A DNA stretch of 64,000 nucleotides from Tremella fuciformis (Eukaryota; Basidiomycota; Tremellomycetes; Tremellales; Tremellaceae), in assembly GCA_032768795.1 (NCBI GenBank), contig CP136494.1:1488001-1552000 (forward strand), given 5' to 3'. The notes under the pieces were generated by a model. The model was not told where the DNA came from. It saw only the letters and a list, made by a program, of their open reading frames with translations, and did no database searches. Shown here in pieces: positions 9,247 through 17,608 of this stretch (within the stretch, counting starts at the first letter, position 1; each line of letters begins with the position of its first letter). The translations under genes were made by a program, and so were the position numbers.

Positions 9247-12200
9247 TCATTGTCGAATAGGTCGAGATGAATTGAATTCCGATAGAAGTTCTTTGGCATG
9301 TTCGAGGTCGGACTCGGACATCCATTCGGTTTCGTCGTACCCAAGGTATTTGACGAGGTAGCGTCGAGAATCTTTGTACCGCTTGTCGATTTTTGTGTCG
9401 AGGATGGCTTCGATTTCCCATTCCTCTTCTCCTTCTACTTCGATAGGAGGTGGTGGTGGCTGATAACGACGAGGTATTCGATTTGGCAAATAAGGCGATA
9501 AGAGTCGAACATGGAAGACATTGTGTATCTTCATGCTTGGTGGGAGCTCAAGTTGGTAGGCATGACTTGAGATCTTCTTGGTAATGCGGTAGGGGCCAAG
9601 GTGTCGTACATCCAGTTTCTTGGTAGGTCGAGTTGTCCGGATGTGTTTGGCGGAGAGCCAGACCTTGTCTCCAACGTGGTAGACAGGTGTCGGGAGATGA
9701 CTCTTGTTGTATTGAGCGGCAGATGCCTCCAGGGCTTTTGCAACTTCCTGTCGAAGGAAAGTATGCAGCTGGGCAAGTCCTTGCGCAGTCTGTGCGGCAG
9801 GTGGGCGTTCACCTGTGGATGGTGTGTCGGGTACCGGTTCGAAAGTTGATCGCGGGTGATAACCTTTGTTTGCAAAGAAAGGTGAAACCGTAGTCGATGA
9901 ATGCGGCGCGGAGTTGTAGGCAAATTCTGCAAGTGGCAGAAGGTCGGACCAATTCGTTTGTTGATAGTCGGAGTATAGGCGAAGGTACTGTTCTAGCACC
10001 TGGTTGACTCGTTCGGTTTGTCCGTCGGTTTCTGGGTGGAAGGCCGTGCTCAAGTGAAGGTCGATGTTGAGCAGTTTGGTGAATGATCGCCAGAATTCGG
10101 AGGTGAACTCGGATCCTCGGTCGGATATGATTGAAGTGGGGACACCGTGCTTTGAGAACACATGGTGCACGTAAAGTCGAGCCAATTCCTCTGCGGTGAG
10201 GTTGGTGGTTGTCGGAACAAAGATTGCCATCTTTGTGAGTCGGTCGACGATGACGAGAATCGAGTTGTATCCATTGGAGCTCGGTAGGTGTTCGATTAAG
10301 TCCATAGAGATCGAAGTCCAAGGATAAGGTGGGACCGGTAGTGACTTGAGGTGACCAAATGGTAGATGTCGGCGGGATTTGGTTCGTTGGCAGGTGTCAC
10401 AGGTGTCGACAAAGTGATGGATGAAGTCCCTCATACCAGGCCACCAGTAATGGCGCTTGGCAAGGAGGTAAGTCTTCCTGCGACCTGGATGTCCTGCGGT
10501 GGGATGGTCGTGGACTTGTCGAGTAATAAGGAGTCGAAGGTCGTCCGTATTTGGAACGAAGTACCGGTCGTGATATCGAATGACTCCAGTGTCGTCCTGT
10601 CGTAGAGGTGGGGACAGGTTGTCTTGCAGTTTTGCTGCTTCGGGATCCGCGGAGAGGGCGTTGCGGATGAGGGCCACAAGGTTGGTGGTGATGTCAAGAG
10701 TACCGCTAGCAAGGTATTGGCCATCTTTCAGGAGTTGCTGAAAGTTCTGCGGGTTGACAGTCCTGTCGAGTGAGGAACCTGTCTGGCCAGGATGATAGTC
10801 GGATCGGCGGGTGAGGGCGTCTGGTTTTGTCCCTTGAAGTCCCGGGCGGTACCGAATGACGAAGTTGAAGTCGGCCAAGAATTCGGACCATCGGGCTTGT
10901 CGTCGATTGAGTTGCTTTGAAGTCACAAAGTACTCCAAGCTCCTGTGATCGGTATAGACCGTGATCGGATTTGCGGCTCCTTCGAGGTAGTGTCGCCATT
11001 CCTTGAACGAAGAGATGATAGCAAGCATCTCCTTGTCGTGTATCTCGTAGTTGAGCTCAGCGGGACTCATTTTCCGGCTGAGAAAAGCAAGTGGGTGGAG
11101 AATACCCTTGTCGTCTTGCTGCGATAGAATGCCTGCGATGGCATAGTCGGACGCATCCGTCTCCAAGATAAGGGGGAGAGTCGGATCGTAGTGCCGAAGA
11201 AGGTCGGCCGAAGTAAACGCTTGCTTGAGCGTGTCGAAGGCGGATTGCTGTGCGGACTCCCAAGAGAAGGGGAGTTCCTTACGCGTGAGCTGCGTAAGGG
11301 GATGGGCGATTGTCGAGTAGTTTCGGATGAACCGTCGGTAAAAGTTGGCGAAACCGAGGAAGGATCGGACATCGTGTAGGTTGCAAGGTGTGGGCCAGTC
11401 GAGGATGGACTGGACCTTCTTCTTGTCCATGGCGATTCCGTTGGGAGAGATGACAAAGCCCAGGAATTCGACTGTGTTGGTGTCAAACTCGCATTTCTCG
11501 GCTTTGGCAAAGAGGCCAACTTGTCGGAGTCGGTGAAGCACTTGTCGAACGTGCTGGCGATGGGTCTCAGCATTCGGGCTGAAGACTAGGATGTCGTCGA
11601 GGTAGACAATGACGAAGTGGTCGAGCATATCCCTGAAGTTGTGGTTCATCAGGTGCTGGAAGGATGCCGGGGCGTTGGTGAGGCCAAACGGCATAACTCG
11701 GTATTCGAAGAGGCCATAGCGGGTGCGGAAGGCGGTTTTCCATTCTTCGCCTTTGGCTATGCGGAGGAGGTTGTATGCGCCTCGAAGATCGATTTTGGTG
11801 AATACCTTGGCGGAGCGGAGTCGGTCGAGGAGCTCCGAGATGAGCGGTAGAGGATATCGGTTCTTGATTGTGATCTTGTTCAAACCTCGGTAGTCGACGC
11901 AGAGTCGCAGAGATCCGTCTTTCTTCTTGACGAAGAGTATGGGTGCTGCGGCTGGCGATTCAGAAGGGGTGATGAAGCCCTTCTTGAGGTTGTCGTCAAG
12001 ATACTCTCGAAGAGTACCAAGTTCCTTGTCGGATAGAGGGTAGATCGGTCCATAGGGCGGTTGTTTGCCTTCTTCCAAGGGGATCGTATGGTCGAAGGGT
12101 CGATGTGGTGGAAGCTGGTCGGCGCTCTTCTTGCTGAAGACGTCGAGGTAGTCGTGGTACTTGGCGGGGACCATGTCGTGGTCTGAAGGTGGTGCAGTAT

Positions 12201-12813
12201 TGGCTGAAGTGTTGGTGGTCGAGCTAGCTTGGGCCAGCATGGTGGTTGAATTGTCGAAAGGCGATTGTGATGCTGGTCGGATGGTCGAGCTTGGGTGAAT
12301 CGTGCGTCGAGGCCAACTGATGAAAGGGTCGTGTTGAGCAAGCCAAGGCATGCCAAGTACGACTGGGAATACACCAAGTTGGGTGACAAGCGCACGGACC
12401 CAGAGGTTTCCGAAGGTTCCGCAGTTCCGAAGTTGAATGACGGTGTGGTAGGTGATTGATGTTGTCGCACCAGATCCATCCAGGAGTGATAGGGGGACCG
12501 GATCCTGGGAGTATAGCGGTAGGCCTTCGTTTTGGGCGAATTTCATGTCGATGAAATTATTTGAGGCTCCAGAGTCGATTAGCGCACGGGCGCGTTTTTG
12601 GGTTGTCGGTGTGTCGAATTCGAGGAATATGTGTCGGTCTTGAATTATTCGAATGTTGTCGTTCTCTTCCATTCCAATTGCAAGGTATTGAGGGACCTGC
12701 TGGCGCTCCTTCTCCAACCCCAGGTTCCCTTTTGAGGTAGATTGGAGAATCACTCTTTTCCCGAAGGGAGAGAGCGGGTACGCTGTGGTCGAGAGGGCGG
12801 TGCAACAGGGCAT
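9247..12813 (-). CDS. pol: B1 Pol: protease, RT, RNase H, integrase, chromodomain
   Basis: An uninterrupted 1188-codon frame on the minus strand, in the -1 register after gag. Protease active site DSGA at residues 80-83; RT core with LCVDYRGLNK (304-313), MPFGLTNAP (374-382) and YLDD (404-407); RNase H acidic residues around D553, E595 and D622; integrase zinc-binding region with CDTC at 805-808; integrase catalytic residues D838, D898 and E934; chromodomain near 1130-1180 (RYLVKYLGYDETEW). All key residues are present. The listed methionine is not expected to be used; Pol should arise by frameshifting at the heptamer 12756-12762. Confidence 0.95.
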   Translation of the reverse strand: MPCCTALSTTAYPLSPFGKRVILQSTSKGNLGLEKERQQVPQYLAIGMEENDNIRIIQDRHIFLEFDTPTTQKRARALIDSGASNNFIDMKFAQNEGLPLYSQDPVPLSLLDGSGATTSITYHTVIQLRNCGTFGNLWVRALVTQLGVFPVVLGMPWLAQHDPFISWPRRTIHPSSTIRPASQSPFDNSTTMLAQASSTTNTSANTAPPSDHDMVPAKYHDYLDVFSKKSADQLPPHRPFDHTIPLEEGKQPPYGPIYPLSDKELGTLREYLDDNLKKGFITPSESPAAAPILFVKKKDGSLRLCVDYRGLNKITIKNRYPLPLISELLDRLRSAKVFTKIDLRGAYNLLRIAKGEEWKTAFRTRYGLFEYRVMPFGLTNAPASFQHLMNHNFRDMLDHFVIVYLDDILVFSPNAETHRQHVRQVLHRLRQVGLFAKAEKCEFDTNTVEFLGFVISPNGIAMDKKKVQSILDWPTPCNLHDVRSFLGFANFYRRFIRNYSTIAHPLTQLTRKELPFSWESAQQSAFDTLKQAFTSADLLRHYDPTLPLILETDASDYAIAGILSQQDDKGILHPLAFLSRKMSPAELNYEIHDKEMLAIISSFKEWRHYLEGAANPITVYTDHRSLEYFVTSKQLNRRQARWSEFLADFNFVIRYRPGLQGTKPDALTRRSDYHPGQTGSSLDRTVNPQNFQQLLKDGQYLASGTLDITTNLVALIRNALSADPEAAKLQDNLSPPLRQDDTGVIRYHDRYFVPNTDDLRLLITRQVHDHPTAGHPGRRKTYLLAKRHYWWPGMRDFIHHFVDTCDTCQRTKSRRHLPFGHLKSLPVPPYPWTSISMDLIEHLPSSNGYNSILVIVDRLTKMAIFVPTTTNLTAEELARLYVHHVFSKHGVPTSIISDRGSEFTSEFWRSFTKLLNIDLHLSTAFHPETDGQTERVNQVLEQYLRLYSDYQQTNWSDLLPLAEFAYNSAPHSSTTVSPFFANKGYHPRSTFEPVPDTPSTGERPPAAQTAQGLAQLHTFLRQEVAKALEASAAQYNKSHLPTPVYHVGDKVWLSAKHIRTTRPTKKLDVRHLGPYRITKKISSHAYQLELPPSMKIHNVFHVRLLSPYLPNRIPRRYQPPPPPIEVEGEEEWEIEAILDTKIDKRYKDSRRYLVKYLGYDETEWMSESDLEHAKELLSEFNSSRPIRQ

Positions 12814-13814
12814 TCCTTTACGGAGTGTCCTTTCTCTGCGCAGTAGAGACAGAGATTGTTGTCCTTGCGTCGTTGGTATTCGGATGGGGTGATCTTCCCA
12901 CGTTTGGTGAGTCGATCCTTGGCGGAGATGAATCCAGCTCGAAGAGATTCGGTTGGTCGAGTGAAAGTCGATTCGGTCGGACGAGTAAAGGTTGATTCCG
13001 TGCGTGTTGTCGAATTGGACCTGAACCCTGGTCGATTGTAGGTTTGGGTGAAGGTGCGTGTGCCAGAGGACATGGTTGTAGGAGGGCGGTCTCCTTTCTC
13101 AACCTGTCGTTCAAACAGTCGAGTATCGATACGGATGGTGGCATCCTGTAAGTCCTGGAATGTCGCAGGTTTGCCAATTCGAGAGAGCTCGTCCTTGACG
13201 TTCTCCTTGAGTCCTCGGTAGAATTGGGCAGCCTTTGCTTCATCGTTCCATTTGACTAGAACGGCGTGTCGCATGAAGTCGGCAAGGTAGGCGGAGGCTG
13301 AACCACGTTGTCGGAGAGCGTAAAGGTGTCGTTCCGCAGTTGCAACTTCATCGGGGTCGCCAAAGGTTTTGCGAAGCTCTGTGCAGAACTTGGTGAAGTC
13401 GAACATGTATTCCGGTTTTGGATTGGCGGTGACCGATGGTTGAAACCATAAGAAGGCGGTGTCGCGAAGGAAAGATCCGGCGTATAGGACCTTTGCTTCT
13501 TCGGTAGCGAATCGGTTTGGTTGAAGTGTGATCACCATCATGACCTGAGTGATGAAGGTCGATAGTTTGTTTCGCTGTCCATGGTAGAACTCCGGTTGTG
13601 CGACTTTTGGTTCGCTTGTTCGAGTTGTCGTAGCGGAGGTCGTACTGTCGGGTGTGACCTGTCGAGATGTCGGAGGATTGGCGGACAGGTGGGTGACCGA
13701 TTGTCAAAGATCGTTGTTTTCGGTTTGAAGTGTGGCGGTCTGAGTAAGGAGGCTTTGAAGCTGCTCCTCGAGGATGGCGATGCGCTCCTGGTTGGTTCCG
13801 TTTGAGCGAGACAT
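12750..13814 (-). pseudogene. gag: B1 gag with a nonsense mutation
   Basis: Same frame as the intact B2 gag (354 residues), starting MSRSNGTNQ with a coiled-coil-like N terminus, then capsid, basic linker and one CCHC knuckle (CLYCAEKGHSVKEC). At 13704-13706 the B2 codon CGA has become TGA, a C-to-T change at a CpG on the coding strand, which cuts the protein after about 36 residues. The rest of the frame is open. Reinitiation at an internal methionine (about 13541) would lose the N terminus. Confidence 0.85.
12756..12762 (-). promoter_or_regulatory. -1 ribosomal frameshift heptamer of B1
   Basis: In element sense the bases are G GGA AAA in gag codon phase, an exact X XXY YYZ slippery site, followed by one codon (GAG) and the gag stop at 12750-12752. 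Pol is open in the -1 frame at this point. No downstream pseudoknot was worked out. Confidence 0.75.
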
Positions 13815-13879
13815 GTCGAAGGAAGTGTCGACTTTTGGCGAAGGAAGTATAGTCGATGATTGACCAAGCACAAGCTGTG

Positions 13880-13893
13880 AAGGATCAATCTAT
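13880..13893 (-). promoter_or_regulatory. B1 primer-binding site, self-priming type
   Basis: Two bases after the 5' LTR, in element sense, lies ATAGATTGATCCTT. It is perfectly complementary over 14 nt to the LTR segment 14198-14185, which sits 27 nt after the TATATAAA box (14232-14225), where the transcript should start. In the Tf1/sushi class the RNA 5' end folds onto the primer site and primes reverse transcription (established for that class). That reading is inferred here. Confidence 0.7.
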
Positions 13894-13895
13894 AC

Positions 13896-14590
13896 TGTTA
13901 CGACTCGAACCCGGCGGCCTTGAGGTCCGGCGACGAGTAGACGGCGGTTGTCGTAATGTGGCAAGCTCGGGTTGCACCGAAGGCGAAGGGGGTACAACCA
14001 CTGAACCTGTGGCTTGGTCGGACGGCGTAGTAGAGTCGACAATCCACGAAGGCCACGGTGTGGATGTCGATGCTCGAAGTGCTCGAAGGATCCCACGGAG
14101 ATAGGCGTCGTGGCGAGCGAAGGTAAAGACGAAGCGAGCGAAGGGAGGCTCGGTGCAAGGCTCTAAGACTAGGTGTAACTTGCGATAGATTGATCCTTGG
14201 GGAGAAGGATCAAGAAGTAGGCTCTTTATATATGTCTACGGGCTGGGTGGCAAATCCATGTGCGCAACTCCTTCACCTGGAGTTGCCACTCACTCCACCT
14301 GACTCCGGGCTGGTGCCACCTTGGCGCCAGTACGGGCCGGCCTGGGTTCCTAGTTCCACTCGGGGTCACCTGGCGTCACCTGACTTCACCTGGCGTCACC
14401 TGGCATTCCCTGATTCCACCTGGCGTCACCTGGCGGTAGACCCTTCCAGTGTTCCAGCTTGGAGAGTGAACCCTTCCGGTATTCCAGCTTGGAGAGTGAA
14501 CCCTTCCGGTATTCCAGCTTGGGGTGTTGCGATCCGGGTGGCGGACGGTCGGGGGCCTGTATGGGTGGCAACGGTGACCGGATCGTAACA
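13896..14590 (-). repeat. B1 5' LTR (695 bp)
   Basis: Same sequence as 6482-7176 as far as I can read, including two copies of the 30 bp unit. It holds the promoter for gag-pol: TATATAAA at 14232-14225 in element sense. Confidence 0.95.
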
Positions 14591-14966
14591 CTGACGGTCC
14601 CCTGGTGCCGACGGATCTCGGCGTGTATGTCTGCTAGCGAGCGCAGAATCGCTGTACGCCCTGGGCATCAATACAAGCAGTAGGGTGACTCAACAATCAC
14701 TCACCGCTTGGCGCAGCACTGGCAGCATCCGACCAGTCGAGCTCATCGACGAGCTCGTCGATCTCCTCGACCGGTGTGGGCTCCGGAGTTCGAGGACGGA
14801 CCGCCCATCGAGGGAACAGTCGAGGAGGGGGAGCGTCGACAGCCGACTCGGGGGAGGATGGCGGCGTCGTGGGGCTGGGGGAAGGGGTTTTGGTCATCGT
14901 GACCAGGCGTAGAGGTCGTCCTCGGAGGACGATTTTGAGGGAGGGATCGGTGGCGTTGGAGAACAT
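14591..14966 (-). pseudogene. Element A antisense gene, 5' exons (cut by B1)
   Basis: Exon 1 runs from a methionine at 14966 (or 14897, MTKTPSPSP) to 14705. It is proline-rich and then acidic (EEIDELVDELDW). A 44 nt intron follows (14704-14661, GTGAGT...CCCAG). Exon 2 starts at 14660 and continues in frame across the B1 insertion point into the open frame at 6476. That frame match across an 8 kb insertion is strong evidence that this is one gene that was intact before B1 arrived. The exon 2 start includes LADIHAEIRRH, similar to FADIHSRISQ in the antisense gene of C. Confidence 0.6.
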
Positions 14967-15651
14967 ATGATGCGTTGGAGTGGAGAGTTTGGAATGGACG
15001 GGACGAGTAGCCTCGTCGAGAGGGGGTTTATACCTTTTGGAGGGGACATGGCGGGGACGAGGGACGAGAGGGCACTTGACGACGAGAGCAGGCAACACGA
15101 CTTTTCACGACAGTTTGGCGACTTGTTGCCTAGCAACGAGCAACATGATCGACAGAAGGGCGTAGCGCGGAGCGGCAATCACCGGTTATCTCGCGGCGAC
15201 TGCCGCATTGGGCAATCTGACCCCGGCCTCGTGGCCGAGGTCGACTCGAGGTCGACTTACATACGCGCAAATTCCAGCATGAGACGCCTATAGCTCAGCA
15301 ACGGGCGGGCTATCCAGCACAGGGATCACCCTCGACACCACGCGCGTCGGGACACATGCGGGCTGCACACTACCTGTGCCCGTTAGTCACTCCACGACGG
15401 CAACACAGCCTACGCCCCGACTAGCGCCTAGAAAGATAGCACCAGCTGCGCGAGACCTCGAGCGACCAAGAAGGACGGACCGTCGACGAGACCAGGCCCT
15501 GCTTACACACCCACAGACCCTCGGGATCAGCCCTGCGAGGAATGACCAAAAGATACGGCTTAGCGCGAGGCGGGAGCAAAGGCTCAGGCCATACAAGCTG
15601 CCCCGCCTCGCCCGCCATCTCGCAGGAGCTCGATTTCAGAGGGGGGCAGAG
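14967..15651. other. Element A region between antisense gene and 3' LTR
   Basis: About 680 bases with no convincing gene. It should hold the promoter of the antisense gene (minus strand). The last bases (15638-15651, AGAGGGGGGCAGAG) form a polypurine tract directly before the 3' LTR. Confidence 0.45.
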
Positions 15652-16055
15652 TGTCACGTCGGCCACGCCTCCATGATCACCAAAGCACGCCTACGAGCCT
15701 CGTTCCAGCCCAGCACGCCTGTCAAACACGTGAGCCTATCGTCGATCCTCGAGTAGCCTCGACGACGCTCGAGTAGCCTCGACGACTTTAGAGCTCGAGC
15801 CTCGTCGATGGTGTTTCAAGGAGAAAGCCCAAGGCGGTGCAGAGGAGGGCACGGGTGATATATATACAAGTCCTCACCCGTAGACCGTCCTTAGCACCGT
15901 GGTATTGAGTCCCATGGATAGAAAGTAACGGCGCAGCCGTGTTGTCGACGCACGAGAGGCTGTAGGACACACCTTCTCGTGGAAGACAGAGACAGATCAA
16001 CAGACAGCACGTGTGAGAGGGCCTATCAGTCGACGACCGGCCTGGCCCCGTGACA
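15652..16055 (+). repeat. Probable 3' LTR of element A (about 404 bp)
   Basis: It begins TGTCAC after a polypurine tract and ends GTGACA, matching inverted ends. It contains a TATATATA box near 15857-15864 and two copies of a 20 bp unit (CTCGAGTAGCCTCGACGACG type) at about 15746-15786. The partner LTR is outside the window, so the limits are inferred. Confidence 0.6.
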
Positions 16056-16712
16056 GGGGCTGAGGGTAGGCAATGCTGGAGGCGGCATTGACGTGGCAGA
16101 GGAGGCCGGGCGGGAGGGTGAGGGACGGGCGGGCAACGCGCTTGGGTCCCGGGGCGATGCTCTGAGAGGCGATGAGAAGGCGGGGGCGGAGGATGTCTTT
16201 CGGAGCGGCGAGGGGCCGGGGGACTGCGATGTGATGGTCCCAGGTAGGCCACGGCCCTTCCTATCGCGGACAGTGATCCCTGCGAGACGGGTCCGCATCT
16301 CGTCGGACTGGCCGCGGCAGAAGGTGGATTTGTGGACGGCCATTGCCTGGCCGCCGGGACGGGTGACGGCGCCGCAGAGGTGGCAGACGTCCACTGATCC
16401 CGGCGCAAAGTCGGATTGGAGGAAGGGGAAGGCGGCGTGGGCCTTCCGGAGGTGGCCATAGATTTCGCCTCTTGGGTTGGGGCATATTGGGCAGGAGGCG
16501 GCGTGGAACCCCAGGTCTGGGGCGGGCGACGGCGAGGGTGGCGGCGATGAGCGGTGGGAAGAGCGTTGCGCCTCAGGCGCGTCGGGACTGCCGGAATGCG
16601 GTTCGTTGGTCTGGAAGGGGTCGTCCATGGCGGCGAGGAAGGAAGAAAGGCGCGCGAGATGGGTGGATCGGCCCGAGGAAGGCGCGCTGCGACTGGGCAA
16701 CCCGGTAGGCAC
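16056..16712 (-). CDS. Zinc-finger protein fragment, truncated at the element A junction
   Basis: The frame opens at 16712 or 16626 (MDDPFQTNEPH). It carries CPIC, nine residues, H, four residues, H, and later CHLCGAV...AVHKSTFC, two finger-like motifs, then a proline-rich stretch. It has no stop before the LTR boundary; the eight or so codons beyond are LTR sequence. This fits the N terminus of a LINE ORF2 of the restriction-like-endonuclease type, but no enzymatic domain can be seen. Confidence 0.35.
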
Positions 16713-17379
16713 GAACCCGGAATTCGGCAGGCACGGGCTGAGTTGTGCGGGGCACCGCAGCCAAAGGATGTAGATGCGAGATCAACTGTTCGACGGCTTG
16801 TAGACGGTCAATCAACTGTTTATGCGCCGGGCAGAGGCAGCACGCGTTGTTTGGGGCCGGGGGACTGCGGCGAACGGCTGCTGAGTAGGTGGGGCGGTAG
16901 CAGTCGGCCAGACGGGTGATGAGGGGACGTTGGCGAGGCAGAGGAGGGAATTCCTCCCGAATAGGTCTGGCGGTGAGCAAGGCCGGAGAGGCGGGTAGGC
17001 GATGCGCGGCCGCAGGGCGAGCTGGGAGGTTGGTGCGGCGCTGCGGGGTCGTCCTGGAGATGGAGCGTGCCAGGTTTTGAACCCTGTTGGCGAGGGCGGT
17101 GAGGTCGGCGAGGCCGCTGCTGGTGGCGAGTGCCAGCGGGCTAGGAGGAGGGGTTACGATGCCGGGGCTGTGGCTGCAGCCTGGCGGAGCTGAGAGGCGT
17201 AGGCGAGGAGCTCGGGGGCGGTCCCCCTGAGGGGGCCCAGAGGTGATAGAGCGGCGGCGAGCAGGCGTAGGGCGGCGAGCAAAGAGTTCGGGGTATTTGG
17301 AGGGGTTCCCGGGCGTTACGGGCGTGCCGAGAGGAGCTTGAAGAGGTGCTGAAGACGATCTTAAACAATATGGGCTCAT
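16573..17379 (-). CDS. Proline/arginine-rich ORF1-like protein
   Basis: A 268-codon frame from an ATG at 17379 (MSPYCLRSS). It is rich in Pro, Arg and Ser, with a short predicted helix (LADLTALANRVQNLARSI) and CCLCPAH before a second helix (IDRLQAVEQLISHL). It overlaps the next frame by 140 nt. I do not recognise it; an ORF1-type RNA-binding protein of a LINE is a guess from context. Confidence 0.35.
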   Translation of the reverse strand: MSPYCLRSSSAPLQAPLGTPVTPGNPSKYPELFARRPTPARRRSITSGPPQGDRPRAPRLRLSAPPGCSHSPGIVTPPPSPLALATSSGLADLTALANRVQNLARSISRTTPQRRTNLPARPAAAHRLPASPALLTARPIREEFPPLPRQRPLITRLADCYRPTYSAAVRRSPPAPNNACCLCPAHKQLIDRLQAVEQLISHLHPLAAVPRTTQPVPAEFRVRAYRVAQSQRAFLGPIHPSRAPFFLPRRHGRPLPDQRTAFRQSRRA

Positions 17380-17608
17380 TTGCTGTAGAAAGGCTTCCCA
17401 GAGCGGACGGGATGGGGCATTTTTCGATTTCTATGGCCGTGGATAGAAACAAGGGCATCAAAGCAGCCAATATAAAGCTTTAAGTAATTTCGGTAGTTCC
17501 CCAACCGGCTATTGGTCGGCCCTCGTTGACCGGCGACGTACGAGCCGACGGAGATCCGACTCTGTCTTCGTGTTGCATCTCTTCATCTGCACGTTCACAG
17601 GGAGCGGC
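17380..17608. other. Spacer before the PPCS gene
   Basis: About 230 bases with no gene seen. It should contain the promoter of the ligase gene to its right. Confidence 0.4.

Larger units (their letters stand above)
6482..14590 (-). mobile_element. Ty3/gypsy chromovirus B, copy 1 (B1), full length
   Basis: A complete LTR retrotransposon oriented on the minus strand: 5' LTR 13896-14590, primer site, gag, pol, two plus-strand antisense genes, polypurine tract, 3' LTR 6482-7176. Both LTRs are 695 bp and appear identical on reading; they start TGTTACGA and end TCGTAACA. It is flanked by the 5 bp duplication CTGAC (6477-6481 and 14591-14595), which proves integration into element A. Pol and the antisense genes are open, but gag has one nonsense codon (13704-13706), so this copy is probably not autonomous. 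The near-identical B2 (38145-46193) confirms the boundaries. Confidence 0.95.
1..16055 (+). mobile_element. Ty3/gypsy chromovirus A (5' end outside window, interrupted by B1)
   Basis: This is a long terminal repeat retrotransposon on the plus strand. It holds gag (2-943), pol (844-4911) with a C-terminal chromodomain, a convergent antisense gene (14966 down to 5052), a polypurine tract and a 3' LTR (15652-16055). The 5' LTR and the start of gag lie left of the window. Element B1 plus one 5 bp target duplication (6482-14595) is inserted in the antisense gene. The 3' boundary is inferred from a polypurine tract followed by TGTCAC, and from GTGACA at 16050-16055; it could not be checked against the missing 5' LTR. 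The chromodomain places it among chromoviruses, which integrate with help from histone marks (family knowledge). Confidence 0.85.
16056..17379 (-). mobile_element. Possible non-LTR retrotransposon 5' portion, cut by element A
   Basis: Two overlapping minus-strand frames follow one another (17379-16573, then 16712 onward). The second carries two zinc-finger-like motifs of the kind found before the reverse transcriptase in several LINE clades, and it is open right up to the element A boundary at 16055. No reverse transcriptase is visible because the rest would lie left of element A, outside the window. The Cnl1/CRE-like elements of tremellomycetes are one candidate (inference). It could also be a host gene broken by element A. 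Confidence 0.35.

Noticed and set aside
7880..9421. A 513-codon minus-strand frame overlapping the B1 antisense genes and the pol end
   Set aside because: It is broken in B2 (two separate pieces), has no recognisable domain and shadows the cysteine-cluster genes on the other strand.
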